Assembly: GCA_964016985.1 (NCBI GenBank)
Contig: OZ024821.1
Location: forward strand, 124,494,035-124,558,034
DNA from: Anodontia alba
Lineage: Eukaryota > Mollusca > Bivalvia > Lucinida > Lucinidae
DNA length: 64,000 nucleotides
Direction of reading: 5' to 3'
How positions within the stretch are numbered: position 1 is the stretch's first letter; every line of letters begins with the position of its first letter. The translations under genes and the position numbers were made by a program. This document shows, piece after piece, positions 47,301 to 61,800 of this stretch. Below the pieces are notes generated by a model that saw only the letters and a list, made by a program, of their open reading frames with translations, ran no database searches and was not told the DNA's origin.

Positions 47301-50300
47301 CTATTCTATTTCTGTAGTCAAATAATGTGTTGAAATTTCGTATACAAGAAAATATTACTTGCGTTATGCATTTTCGGCATATAATCCCCGGATAGAACAT
47401 TTTAACCTGTGCCTGGAAATGAAGTTACATGGTAAATGTATGGCAGAAATGTCCGGTGTAGAAATTCCATTTATATTTACCTGTTCTGGTATAGTGGCTT
47501 GGTCTCGAGAACTTACAGATATTTCAAAGACATTTCGCAAGAATTTTCGATGATATTTAGGTGTGGATACAATTTTAGAACTTGCTTTACATTAACTGCT
47601 AACTATCCTTTCGACAACACTTGGAAAAAAACGTTTTTATTTTTATTTGCTCGGTGCTTTATTCGAAATGAAAAGAAAGTTTATTCTGATTGATTAGGTC
47701 TTATAAAACGCAGTGTCTGTCTGTTTCTGTGTTTTTTTCTCAAATAGTTATTCAGCAATGAAATTTACGGCCTCAAAGTGTCTGACCCATGCAGATTCTA
47801 TAGCTAAATGAGTTAGTTTGGGTATTTTTTTTATATGAAATTGGTGTTTGCTTTTCTCTATTAAATTTGAATTACTGAAGTTTCACAACACCAGAGTGAA
47901 CATTTAAAAAATGAACAAGTCGCGACATGTAAAAGCCCAAATCCAATCTTCTTAACCTATCGATTTTTGTATAATTTGTAACCAATAAAAATAAAAAAAA
48001 AAGCAGATGTTAAAGGCTGTTGCAAATGTTAACTTTTGTGGTGTTGCAAAATTTATGCACAACGCATGAAAAAGGCCCTTATACAATTTGCGGACAATGC
48101 AAGCCCTGATCAGCCTGCATAAATGCGTAGGCTGGCCTGAGTTGTCCGAATGCAGAAGCAAAGGATACTATTGTATATGTCCACGAACAAAACATGTCCA
48201 GATTAGACTGCACGGATGCACATGCTCAACTGGACAATCGTTCTGTATATATGGCATAAAGGACTTTTCCTACACAGTGCATAGTATGGATTCAATGCTT
48301 AATTAAATATTTAAATTTGCAGCAGAAGGTTCCGCAAAATAGAAATGTTTACTGGTAAAGACAAATATGGTAAGGGCTCTCGTTGTCGCAATACAGTCGA
48401 CCCTCAATGACTAAAACATCTGGAAATTTGTTCGATACATGGATAGTAAGATTCACTGAGGGTTACTCATGGCGTTAGGTCAGGAAGCAAACGGCGTTCA
48501 ATTAGGAAAATGCCGATCAATTAGGAAACCTTTTCGATCTCCTACACAATAATGTATTTTGAGTGTACGCATTTGATTTGCCTCATCAAGGCGATTCATA
48601 TGAGTACACGCAACATACAATGTCATGATAAAATAAAAAAAAATCCCTTAATATATTTTTTTGAACAAATGTGACTCAAAACGAGTTCGAATGAGCCATG
48701 GTAAATGATTTATCTGTGTTCGAGCTACTGAAGCGACTGTATTTAGGATGAATGCGTAGATCAGGAAATCCAATAGATAAAAACTCACGTTGGCATCTAC
48801 CGTCAATGGTTATATATTTTGGGTCACAAACACATGTGTAATCTCCATCAACAGGTATACACTCTTCATACAGGTCACAGCCTGGAAGATCTGCTGCCAC
48901 CAAATATGCTCCCGACTTATCACGTTCACAAGTGTACATCGTTCCACAATCGGCCGTTTTAAAATTGGCTCCAACCTGCAATTTACATGAATAATAGGAC
49001 GTCATAAGAAATGGAGTCTTACGGCATATATATATACGACAGCTTAGGCTCAGATAAGCCTGTGCATGCGTGCAGTCTTTGTTGGATCCAAAAACAGAAC
49101 CAGAGAATGTGTAGCAAACATTGAAACAACAACAACAACAGAAATAACACTGATCATACTCCATACTCCGCATATATTGACATGGCGCGATTGACACCCC
49201 ATCCTGTTCTTATTAGGGTGAGTGTAGGTGTAAAGGAGGGGGCTGCTCTTAAAGAGAATAACCGTTACTCTCTCTCTCTCTCATTCCCTCCCTCTATTTC
49301 TCCCTTTCATTATTCATTTCTCTCAGCAAGGGATTTCTTTAACAATAAATAAGCTTGCTCCCTAAGATTTGCCACCTTTCAAAACTGGGGGATACGGGGC
49401 CTATTCTTATATGGAATAGCCACCAATAAAAAGTTAAACAAATGTTTCCATGTCAGAAATGTTTTAATTTGAAGTTTGTTTAGTTCTTTGTGGGAATAGA
49501 TGCATTTTCAGGAACTATAGCTTTAAAAATTGTTTTGCCTTCTTCCTGAAATGGGTCTACTCCTTTCTCAGAAGCAATAAAAGCAAAATGAAGTCACAAA
49601 TATTATTTCCCTTGTCGAAATGACGGTAAAAGTATCATATGTATCCATTTTATTTAATTTGTATGTTTTACTGAATTTTTGAATATATATACATATACAA
49701 TCACATTACATGTCATATACATTTTCAGCCTCAGCACACTGCACGCTAAATGGTATATGAAAATCAGTGATTTGTTTTTCCCTAAGTTTCTTATTTGTTT
49801 AAATTCAGCCTTGTTCTCTCAGAATCATAAGAAATTTCAATATTTTTAAATGCTATTTGTATATATTTGTAGTCAGCAGGTTAAAGCTACTGCGTTCAAC
49901 TTCTGAATGTGGAGACAATTTGCAAGAAATGCCAAATCCTAAAAGAAGAAAAAAATGTCGTCTGCTGATAATTTTACCCAGAGTGCTAAATGTTAGTAAA
50001 CAAAGGTTTTCTTAACTATGTCTGAGTTTTAAAACAACATCACAAAAATGAAAAAGAAATGCTTCACTTATTCAGAACTAAGGCCAAAAAGGTAACAGAA
50101 AAGTCCCGGGAGTGCCACAATCACAAGCCGAAGCTCTATCCAGACACCAAGAGGAAGAGCAAAACAGACAAAACCCACAAATTATGCACTTTGTATGGTA
50201 AAAAAAGGGAATCTCGGAATAGAGGAAGGGGTAGGAAACCCTAAAGAAGGTTACATATTGATATTCAAAAGTATCCTTTGATTTCGTAATGGGCAACGAT

Positions 50301-52776
50301 GCTTCTGACCAGGTCGCACGAAGACTCAAGTTAACCCATTTATTCATAGCGTCCTATTAAGCGGTCATTGGCGAACAGTATGGAACAAGATCAGACGCGG
50401 GATCGGGGAACAACATTTCCTAAATGATTGTAGGTGGACCAAGCTAAGACTGTTCCGCGCAGGCTGATCAGCCTTTGCTGTCCGCTTGAAGACGCTTTGA
50501 ATCCATGGCTACCAACATAAAGCCCTGCTAAGACTGATCAGACTGCGCAGTTTGATCTGAATCTCGCTGGGCCTACATACTTATCAAAAATGCTGTTTCC
50601 TGGCTCATATGGCTCCAAGTTTGCACTTACTGAGTAGTAGTTACCGTCCTCTGTAGTACATCCGCACTCTCCTTCAAGTATACAGTCCCCCTCTCTGTTC
50701 TCCAAGACGTAACCATCCTTACATATACACGCTTCATATGGAACATCGCTAGGGACTGGTGGTGGTGGATTAGGGTCTATACATGACGGCGAATTACCGA
50801 TCTCAGTTATGTAATTATCATAAGTCGCATTAGCACCACATGGATCTGTGGATAAAACACAAAACACAAGAATTACAAACAAGAAAAGATATGGCCAAAT
50901 GGCTACCCCAGCGGGCAAACAACATTGAAACAATGTCGATTTAACGTTCATTCAAGTCTTGATATTAAAATTTACGTTGTTTCAACGTTGAGTTTGAGTC
51001 CCTGCTGAGTATGTCGCGACTGCTAGTGGTGTTCAAGAAACAGAGTTAAACACACAGACTAAACATTGTTCCACCAAGCGTGAAAAGTAAGTCAAAATCA
51101 TTAACGATAGATGGCAGTAGGCAGGATAGGACAACGAATGTTCGAGTTCAGCTATGATCCAATATTATACGGAAAGCGCTATCAGTGTATAACTTTCTTT
51201 ATCAAACGGAGTCGGTGAACATGAAAGTACCTAGTGGTATTATTTATTGCCGTAACAACCTGCTGCCCATTGACCTTTGATTAGTCCAATATTAAAAGTA
51301 CATTGAGACGACAATAAATATTCATCGAATAATAGTGTAAATGTGTTAAACAAAAATACCTGGTAAAACATCAGGTAAACAGGAATCCTTAGTGTAAATA
51401 TGGTAAACATAAATACTAAGTCCGTATATGGTAAACACACACACTTAGTGTAAATATGGTAAACATAAACAATTATGGTAAAGATAGGTAACAGAAATAC
51501 TCACTGTAAATATGGTAAACACAAATACTCAGTGTATATATGGTAAACAGAAACACTTAGTGTAAATATGGTAAACAGATGTACTTAGTATAAATATGGT
51601 AAAACACTTACATGGACAGAAAGTTGCATTTCGGATGGAAATTGGACCGGATCCCATTTCGTAACAATGTCTCATGAAGTCTTCCAGTGCGTTGCATTTC
51701 TGTTCTTCAGGATCATTTAAGTATGCACAGACATCATACTTGCAGTTAAAGAAGAAATCAGCTGCATCAACATTTGACAGGTCAAGACATTCTTGGAACG
51801 GTCCATTTGGATCCAAGATTAGGCCACAGTAAGCATTGGTTTCTATCATCGCATATTCTTCAGGAGTACAGTCTGGTGGGGAATCTACTGGTGTTTGGCA
51901 TCTAAAATGAGTTGAAAATTTTCCTAGCTCTAGAAAAGATGCCTATCAGCCTATTATTATTATTTTTTCTTTTTGAAGGGAAAATTTTAGTCATTTTAAA
52001 CTCCGTTACAATTTACCCTGAAGTCCCGGGAATACTTTCAGGGTTGACATATTATGATGAGCCACTCATACCAGCACACTCACATTTTATTAGTACGGCA
52101 ATACAATAAATATGCGTTTATTTTTTAATTCCTATGTTTGCATATTATCCCTTACACCCTTATATTTAGAATAGTTGATAGAAGAAAACTTTTATTAGAG
52201 ACAGAGATAGGTAGACCTCAAAGATCGTATCTAGCAATTTTAGGATAACTCAGAGAAACAACCGAAATTATGGTGGCATAATTATTACTGCCCGCATTTG
52301 TACCTTCTGGTTTTAGAAATTTCGTTTTTTAGAAAACTTCATTATACTTCAAAACCTCAATAGTTTTTTTTCCACACTGAAGTCTGAGGAAAGGGGAAGG
52401 AAGTAAACACGTGGTTTCTATCACCAGTCATCCAGGACAGTTCGATTCTCCCTAATAGTATTTATTAAATATATTATTACCAAAGTCACTATTAGAAAGG
52501 GTATTTAATTGTACCGAGTTATTTTTAACAATTCCATACAGGAGTATTAAATATGAGCACAGAAGATACTTGTGGAACGCTGTGGTGCAGTGGTAAAGCG
52601 TCGGACTCGAGATCGAGAGGTACCGGGTTCTATCCCCACTAACAGCAAGTGTTGTTTCCTTGAGCAAGAGACTTTATCCACATTGCTTAGTACTGGTTTC
52701 TATCCAGGAAAAAAGAGGGCCACATGGAAGATTAGTACTAGATTACTAAATGTGTTACCCTCTATAAATAAGGTCG

Positions 52777-52810
<34 letters not shown>

Positions 52811-55800
52811 GTCAGCAGAGGCCTTGCTAATATATTTATCTGTGTCTAAGTAATCGAGGAATCTGAACCAATGTCATTTATTGTATACACTACTGTTCAG
52901 GTAAATTTTCAACCAAATATTTTTGCATTGTTTTCTAATTTGTGGAAAATTGATTAACTGCGAGGCGCGTCTAGTGAGCACCTATTTATATGAGTCGAGG
53001 CACAACCCTACTATATTGCGTATTCACGGCCTGATCCTCGCTGTCCACCTGAAGACGCTTTGAATACTTGGCTACCGCCAAATAACCAAATAATCCTGCG
53101 AATACTATGGTCAGATTGCGCATATGCGCAGACTGATCTGAGTTTTCACTGGGCGCATATGAAATCATAAGAAATGCTGTGCCCCGACTCATATGCTATT
53201 ATTATTATTATTATTGTTTTTTTTGTGAAGAAATAAAAAGGGAGACAATTGGCTACGCTTCTTATGTAGAATTATGTAAGTTGCGGTAATTTCAAAATAT
53301 GGTGAAGATAGGGGTAAACAGTAGACGACTGAACTCAATGCAAAAGTTATTGATATTTTATTGATATTTTACTTATTTCTCCACTAACGCGCACAAGTTT
53401 GTTATGGGTAGTGGTTAGAAGCGGTGCCAGAAATGAGTGTCCAAAAAATATGTTTTGTGATTAAATAAAAAAGTAACTATTTATCTTGACAAGCTTCTTA
53501 TCTAAACTTATGTATAAATCGCACCAACGGACTATGATAAGCGAAAGCGATTCATTATGAAACCCGATTTATAAAGATTCACTTGAGCCTTATTCTGCTC
53601 GATACACTGCTATTCATTACAATTTCATTTATTACAACGCTACTTATTAAAACGTTATTCGTTACAACGCTATTCATTATAACTATATTATTTACAGTGA
53701 TATTCGTTACAAAAATGTTCTAAAACGATATTCATCATAACTCTATGATAATGCTTATTTGGATATGGCGTTATGGTGCCATGTCCACCATATGCTCATC
53801 TCACGAATATTTCTATACATTATACATAAACACGGATTAACTATCAAGATAAAAAATATTATTATTCATAGTAAACGCATGTTAAAGCCCGCTCCATATT
53901 TGCGCTTCTAAGGGATACCCTCAGAATGATTTTTATGAAAAAATACAACAGACAATAACCTTTTTGGATGAACTATAGAAAAAAAAAATGTGCTTATATT
54001 TCTGATTGTAAATATATGAAGCCTTTGGAATCTTTTTTACAATGCTATGTCATTCCATGGACTACATCCACAGCCTGTTATTAAGGGACGGCCATGTAGT
54101 ACAAATCTGATATGAAGGGTCAACGAAATTCTGACACACATCCAGGGACTAGTTGTTCAAAAGTAACGATGTCGTTAGTTAACGATTCGTTAAAATTTAC
54201 ATCGAGCGATACGCAAATATGTTGAAATTTTGCTGAAAAAATGTGAGTGCAAAAGCTACTCATATTTTTTCAGCAAAAAATATCAGAATATTGTGTATTG
54301 AATCTGCTAAAACAGTTAACAAAATGACGCTTAACGATCTCGTTAAGCTAACGATGCTTTGAACAACTGGGCACAGAAGTCGAACACTGAGATAGCTTTG
54401 TAAAGGCTCAATTATTATAATAGAGGCATTACATACAATGGGTACAACTTTTGTGACTTTCTGTTTTCTCTCCTGCACATTAAGCCTCTTTTGAAAAGGT
54501 ATCTAATCTAAACGGAAATATTTTGTTGCAAAGGGTAGCAAATGTTTTTCTTTCAGCCTTGACACCATTTCAGAATGGCATTTATTACATCATTATTTAT
54601 TATAACACTATTCATAAAAACGCTAATCATTACAAGGCTTTCCATTATAGCGCAATTCATTACAATGTTATTCATTTAAAGACTTGACACTTTTTTCAGA
54701 ACGCCATTCATTTAAACACTAATCATGATTAGGTTGTTAATTATTTAGCCATTCATTACAACGTTATTCACTATAACGATGTTTATAACAACACGTTTCA
54801 TTACAAGAGTAGCTTTTTTTTTTCAAATCGCCATTCATTATAACGATATTTATTATAACGTTTTTTTATTACTAGAGTACACACTTTTTGAGAAGGTCAA
54901 CAAACACTTTGAAATAGTGATTCTGTAAGTATCAGTTCCTCTAAATAAAACTGCAAGCCATGCACCATGCCCCGCCACACAGGGACATATTCCCTATGCA
55001 CTTCTGTAGTATAAGGGCTGAAAACAATCTAAGTTAAACATGAAGAGAAGCAATAAACAGTTATTTCATAACTAAAAAAAAGTCTAAGTTAAAAATGCAT
55101 TAAAAAGTAATAAAAAATAATTTCAGGATTCTGAAAAGACAATATACATATCTTCAGACCATCCTAAAAGCGTGTGTAAAGTTTCAAAAGGATCGGCCTG
55201 AAAATGTAGGAGGAGTTGCGCGTACAAGGTACATACTTCCTATAAATTTCTGTAGTGTTAGGGCTAAAAAAAAAGTCTAAGTTAAAAATGCAAAAAAAAA
55301 AAAAGTAATGAAAAAATAATTTCAGGATTCTGAAAAAACAATATGCATATCTTCAGACCATTCTAAAAGCGCCTGTAAAGTTTCAAAAAGGATTAGCCTA
55401 AAACTGTAGGAGGAGTTGCGCGTACAAGGTACATACTCCCTATACATTTCTGTAGTATTAGGGCTCGAAAAAAGTCTAAGTTAAAAATGAAGAAAATGTG
55501 ATAAAAATAATTTCAGGATTCTGAAAAAAACAATATGCATATTTTCAGACCATCCTAAAAGCGGCTGTAAAGTTTGAGAAGGATTGGCCTAAAACTGTAG
55601 GAGGAGTTGCGGTTAGAGAAATGGTGAAGGCGCTGACGGACGGACAGACAGACGGACGGACGGCCACTCAAACTTTCAGAGGGTATAACATAATACCCCG
55701 CCACTTTTTTGGTGGCGGGCATAAAAACTACGTTTAAGAAGAAAGTCTGCTGGCATTAGCTTGGTATTCCCACTGTTATTATCCATTAGTCGCTTTCGCT

Positions 55801-58800
55801 TGTCTAGTCAATCGACTTTTACTGTAGTGCACTACATATCAAACTGGTATAATATTTAGTGTGCCTTTCCGAAAGAAAGGAGTGCTTATGCTAAACCTAT
55901 GCATTTGTGTTAGCGTCCGCTTTAGCGTGGACACAATATTTGCATGGTGCGTTTATTGTCATATTGACAAAGTTTGGAAAAGCGTCTTTTAATTGGTGTT
56001 TTTTTCTTTTTGTCTGATATTCTAAATCGTATCAGAAACCATTTTCTTTCTGTTTCTGTGTTTAGTACTCAAATATAAATTTGTACTAAAATTAACCTGA
56101 TGGCCAGAAGTTGGTTTGACCTATTTCATTTGTATAACTAAATAATTAACTTGGATACAAGAAGATATTGTTTGCATTTGTCACTGATTTTTAATTATTT
56201 ACGGTTCACAAGGACACTTTAAAAGTTTAAGAGATATCAAACAATTCGAAAATAGTGAAAACCTGCCTTTTTCAAACATCCCGTCCTATCGGGGTTTGCA
56301 CTATTTGCAACCATTTCACCAAGCGAAAAATAAGAATATTCAAAGTTTTTAAAACCAATGAATAGGATAAATATTTTCGCTGATAAGTAGCTATGATAAA
56401 ATGTTTTGCATTAAATCATTTAAAAGGTTAGCGAATTAACTTCTTCTGAAAACCGCACCAGGCAAAAATATAGCTTGCAATGACTTCAGTGCCCAATTTC
56501 GTAACATTGGGTACAATATAAATGTTGTACGACAGACTGCATGCATGGTTGTTAACCCAATCACGATTGATAACTTTGCTTCCCTCTTTAATTGCACGCC
56601 AGCGGGTTAGGCCTCAGATTCTATGATGTTTCAGCGTAAAAGCTTACTTGAAATTTAATTTTGAGTAATGTTGGTTGGTACTTGATGCCCTATCATTGGT
56701 CGGGCCCACCGGAGTCTTACTGTTGGTTTTCTTTTTCTCTAGCATTTCTGTTGTTTCGTGCTGTAGAGTCCTCAAAGTTGTTTTATCTCTGTAATTTGTT
56801 GATTTTTTGTTTCTCGGAGATGTAGCACTGATGAGTGAGGAAGCCTTTATGTGGACTGAACAAATTATATGTCTGAACCGCGCACAAGTAAGGACGAGGA
56901 TTGTGGCCACTTAAAATCGATTTAAGCCCACCCCCACCCCCAGTGAAATATTTTTCACTGACCGTTCCAAGGCGGTTCTTCTGTCATGGTTTATTTTTGT
57001 TATAGTTCTTCTTTGAATGTGTGTGTCGCTTACATCTTTGTGTTTTGGATAGCCATTTGGCCTCTTTGTGGGAAAGTTATTGTCCTTTTGGCTTTCTGCT
57101 AATGATGCTTCTATTAGGGTCCAGTTATTTCGTGTTTGTGTTTCTTTCCTTTTGACGTCTCTGATGGGAGGTGTGGGATAATTGTGTCGATTCCTGATCA
57201 TTGCCTTCCTTTCTATTTTATCAAATTTTCGTCAAAATGCATGATCTGTCAATGTCGTTCTCATCTCGGGGACATTCTTTACTAAAAGTGCACAACCGAG
57301 AATGTGCACCATACTGGTTAACTGCTTATAGGACTATGCCTGCCCAGTAAAAGTGTAGCTAGGTAAACTGACAGCGCTCGACATGATCCTATTGGGTTGA
57401 CTTGGCCATAAAACGTCAGCGAAAACAAACTATCAAGATAGTTCATATCGGGTACATTCCTTACCAAAGTTGCGTTAAGCATTTAAGAAATAATAATAAT
57501 AATAGTAATAATAAACATGTGCTTACACATTTTCATCTTCATTGTATTGTTGCTGCCAGTAACTCCTTCCAATTAGATTATACTTGTCTGGTTCACTGCT
57601 TACATCTATACCATCCCTCGTCCTATATGTGTCCGGGGGTTCGATACAATCACCACACATTCCATCTGTTGTGTTACCGTCCTCTCTATTGATAATAATT
57701 TTAACCCTGTGTCTTCCATCAAACATGGCCACCATACCACAGTTATTCTCAACAGCCACATACCTTCCTACTAGGAATATGTTAAAGTCATCCATCGTGT
57801 ATGGTGCAGCCCAAGAAACACCATTCACCTGAAATAAATGTGGTAAAATGATGCGTTTGAGAGGACTGGTTGCACTTACTATTGGAAGATTTTCCAGTTT
57901 TGACTATGGAGACCATTTCTGTGGCTTCCTGTCTGCTTTCCTGCATTTAAATTCACTTCTGAAAAGGGATCTATTCCACAAGCAAAGAATTTACCCCCAT
58001 AGTGAGCAAATTCTTTCCTTGTAGAGTAAAACCTTTTTTGAGACTAAAGAAAACTACTTTGACATAAAGTTGCCTCCCCTGAATATCTATCCAGTCACCT
58101 AAATGAGAAAATTTATAAATGTTAAAAGAGACGGCTTTTGTAAAGATTCAAGTGATTCTTCCATCTTTAATAACACAGTCATATATTACGTTAGCAAGTC
58201 TGTGTTATGTTTACTTTCGCGTTCATCTATAATATGACGTGAAAACAGGTGCACAGCCTATTTTGAGGTCATATTATGGAGAATCACGGAAGTATACATT
58301 TTAACCGAATTTACAGAATTTTCGTTTTTTAATTCCGATTTTATTTCATTTATTTTGTATTATTTATGTCAATCATTATATTATGCTATGTCTTAACCTA
58401 CTCAATAATCACAATTTTGTCATATCTCCATATTACATTAAGGAAATGGCATAACTTACATAACTTTAGGTAAGAGGGATGTCCAGATAAATAATTTTCG
58501 TTGTTCTTCGCGAAAATATAATATTGTTGGTACTTATTTAAATCGCCTCCGACACGTATATTTTCGTGGCGTAATAAGAATAAACTAAATGCAATAAGGT
58601 TGTAAACACCAGATCTGCACTTTTTGCAAATTACTCTTTTCTGAGTCTCCAGAGTACAATGGGTTAATAAGTCTTGTTTAATATTTGCTAAAATGCATCT
58701 AAGGTTGTACAGAGGCAATGAAACTAACACATTCTCTGGTTAAAATCAATGAAAGTCACTGCAGAAAGAGTTGCACCTTCGAGCTACAAGGCTTTAAGAC

Positions 58801-61800
58801 CCCCCATGAATGTTGTTGCTTTGCAGTTATAACCTTTGTATGCTGTTGATCAGGTATAGTGTACACCGTGTAGTGATACAGCGAAGCTGAGTCAGACAAA
58901 AGCTTTGACGAACCTGCATGAATGAAGTTGTTATGTAGTTGTTATTACTTTAGTATGCTGTTGCTCAGATATTGTGAACACCGAGTGGTGACAGTGAAGC
59001 GAAACACGCACAAGGCTTTCTCGATCCTGCATTAGTGTTGTTGCTATGCAGTTGTTATCTTGGTATGCTGTTACTCACGGATAGTGTACACCGAGTAGTG
59101 ACACACTTAAACTATGACCTACACAAGGCTTTAACACTCTTGCATATGTGTTGTTGCTACGCAGTTGTTACCTTGGTTTGCTGTTGCTCAGGTGTAGTGT
59201 ACACCAAGTAGTGACACAGTGAAGCTTGGACATATAAAAGGCTTTACCGATCTTGCATTATTGTTGTTACTGTACAGTTGTCACCATGGTATGTTGATGC
59301 TCAGGTAAAGCGTACAGCGAGTAGTGACATAGTGAGCTAAGTCACACATAAGGCTTCAACGATCCTGCATGAATGTATTGCTACGCAGTTGTAACCTTAG
59401 TAGGTTGTTGCTTAGGTAAAACGTACACCGAGAAGTGACACAGTAAAGCTCGGACATACGCATGGCTTAAAAGATCCTGCATGGGTGTTGTTTTTACGCA
59501 GTTTTTACCTTGGTTTGCCGTTGCTCAAGCACAGTATACACCTAGTAGTGACACAGTGAAACTAAGACCTACACAAGGCTTAAACGTTTCTGCACGAATG
59601 TTGTTGCTGTAGTGTTTTAACCTTAGTAAGCTGTCGCTGAGGAAAAATATACACCGAGTAGTGGGACAGTGAAGCTGAAGCACACACAAGGTTTTAACGA
59701 TCCTGCATGAATGTTGTTGCTATAAAGCTGTTACCTTGGTATGTTGTTGCTTAGGTATTGTGTACACCGAGTAGTGACACAATGAAGCTAGGATATACAC
59801 AAGGCTTTAACGATCCTGCATTATTGTTTTTGTTATACAGTTGTTATCATGGAATGTTGATGCTCTGGGAAAGCGTACAACGAGTAGTGACATAGGAAGC
59901 TAAATCACACACAAGGCTTTAACGATCATGCATGAATGTTGTTGCTACGCAGTTGTTAACATGGTAGGCTGTTGCTTAGATATAATGTACATCGAGTCGT
60001 GACAAAGTGAAGCTAAGACCTACACAAGGCTTTAACGGTCCTGCATGGTTGTTCTTCCCATGGAGTTGTAACTTTAATATGTTGTTGCTAAAGTATAATG
60101 TACACCATGTAGTTAGATAGTGAAGCTAAGGCACACATAAGACTCAAACGACCCTGCATAAATGTTGCTGCTATGTAGTTCTAACTTTGGTATGTTGATG
60201 CTCATGTAAAGCGTACACCGACTAGTGACATAGTGAAGCCAAGTCACATACAGGACTTTAACGATCCGGCAGGAATGTTGTTGCTATGCAATTATTACTT
60301 TGGTATGTTGTTCCTAAGGTACAGTGTACACCGAGTAGTGACACAATGAAGATAAGTCACACACTTTGCTTGAACGATTCTGCAAGAATGTTATTAGTAC
60401 GCAATTGTTACCTTTGTATGATGTTCTCATGGTATAATGTACACGGAGTAGTGAGACGGTGAAGGTAAGACAAACACAAGGCTTTAACGATCCTGCATTA
60501 ATGTTGTTGCTATGCAGTTTTTACCTTGGTTGTTGATGCTTAGGTAAAGTGTACACTAAGTAATGACAGAGTGAAGGGTACGTACACACAATGCTTTAAC
60601 GATCCTGCATGCATGTTGTTGCTATGCAGTTGTTACCTTGGTAAGTTGATGTTCAGGCAAAACGCGTACACCAATTAGTTACATAATGAAGCTCAGTTAC
60701 AGACAAGGCTATAACGATCCTGCATCAATGTTGTTGTCATGCTGTTTTTACCCTGATACGCTGTTACTCAGGTATATTGTACTTTGAGCAGTCGTACAGC
60801 AAATTTAACAAAGCTTTGATGATCCTACATGAATGTTAGCGGAAATATATTATGTGTAATGTAATCTTCTGAAACATAATTTAATATATTTTATATAAAC
60901 ACATGTAAATAGCAAACTATTTACTCATACCTTTATTTTGTTTCCTTGATCAAAAATAATTTGGTGAGAACCTATTGTGATATAAATTCTTTCTAACATG
61001 GAGACTGCTCTGTTTGGATTACGTTGTCTGAATTTCCCGTCGACAGCCATATCACATGTAACGTTATCACGGTTATGGGACGCCGCCATCAGGGAGTATG
61101 TGCATGTCCCTTGGAAGTGAATCCACTTATCATAGAATGTTAAAGTGTGAGGATCACCGGAGTATGTGCAGACGCATATCTTTTCTACAAAACATAAATA
61201 AATAAATAAATAAATATAAGATTACAAATAATAATGAAAAATAAATAAAATAGATATATTAATGTATAGCATTTTTGACGAATCCACTTATCAAAGAATG
61301 ATTAAGAACTTTTGATAAAAGATTTTAGCAGACGGCATTTAAAATATTTATCTTACTTTTCCGAGAAAACAGATTTTGACAGTTCATGCAAATTGTCTCC
61401 ATTGCATGAATGTCAAAGCCTGTTTTCTGAGAAACACAAGCAAATTATCATCAATGTATCGCCTGCTGAATTAGCCTAGATAGTGGTTAAAGTTAGTAAG
61501 TAGATAATACAATAAAACACGTCTGTATTTCTCTATGATACTGAAAGTGGAGTTCATTTAGTTTAATCAGGATTAAGAAAGTATCAAATTTCATTACTTG
61601 TCCAGGATAAAGTTAATGGTGTACGTCCACTTGTCCAACCCAGATTTACTTGGCCGAAAATTGACATTTTCTTATTTCTCGAAGACAAAATATATTGTGG
61701 GTATTCATTAGCAACGCCTCGGTCGGAAATAAGAAATAAGAAAAATATTTTTAATACTCTTCGTAGTAATGGCTATGATGTGCTTTAACCAGACAAGTAA

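Noticed and set aside
48676..49197. A single 173-residue gene
   Set aside because: Only 48789-48975 is coding. The ends are intron sequence read through: consensus splice sites flank the exon, and the paralogue at 63536-63722 has the same limits.
50581..50630. Longer TIL exon using the GTATGT donor
   Set aside because: It would end in phase 2 and cannot join the phase-0 E exon. It also puts extra residues in place of the conserved VGANF.
50538..50951. A 137-residue gene with signal-peptide-like start
   Set aside because: The hydrophobic start lies in intron sequence before a clear AG acceptor at 50846. The TIL exon is 50631-50845.
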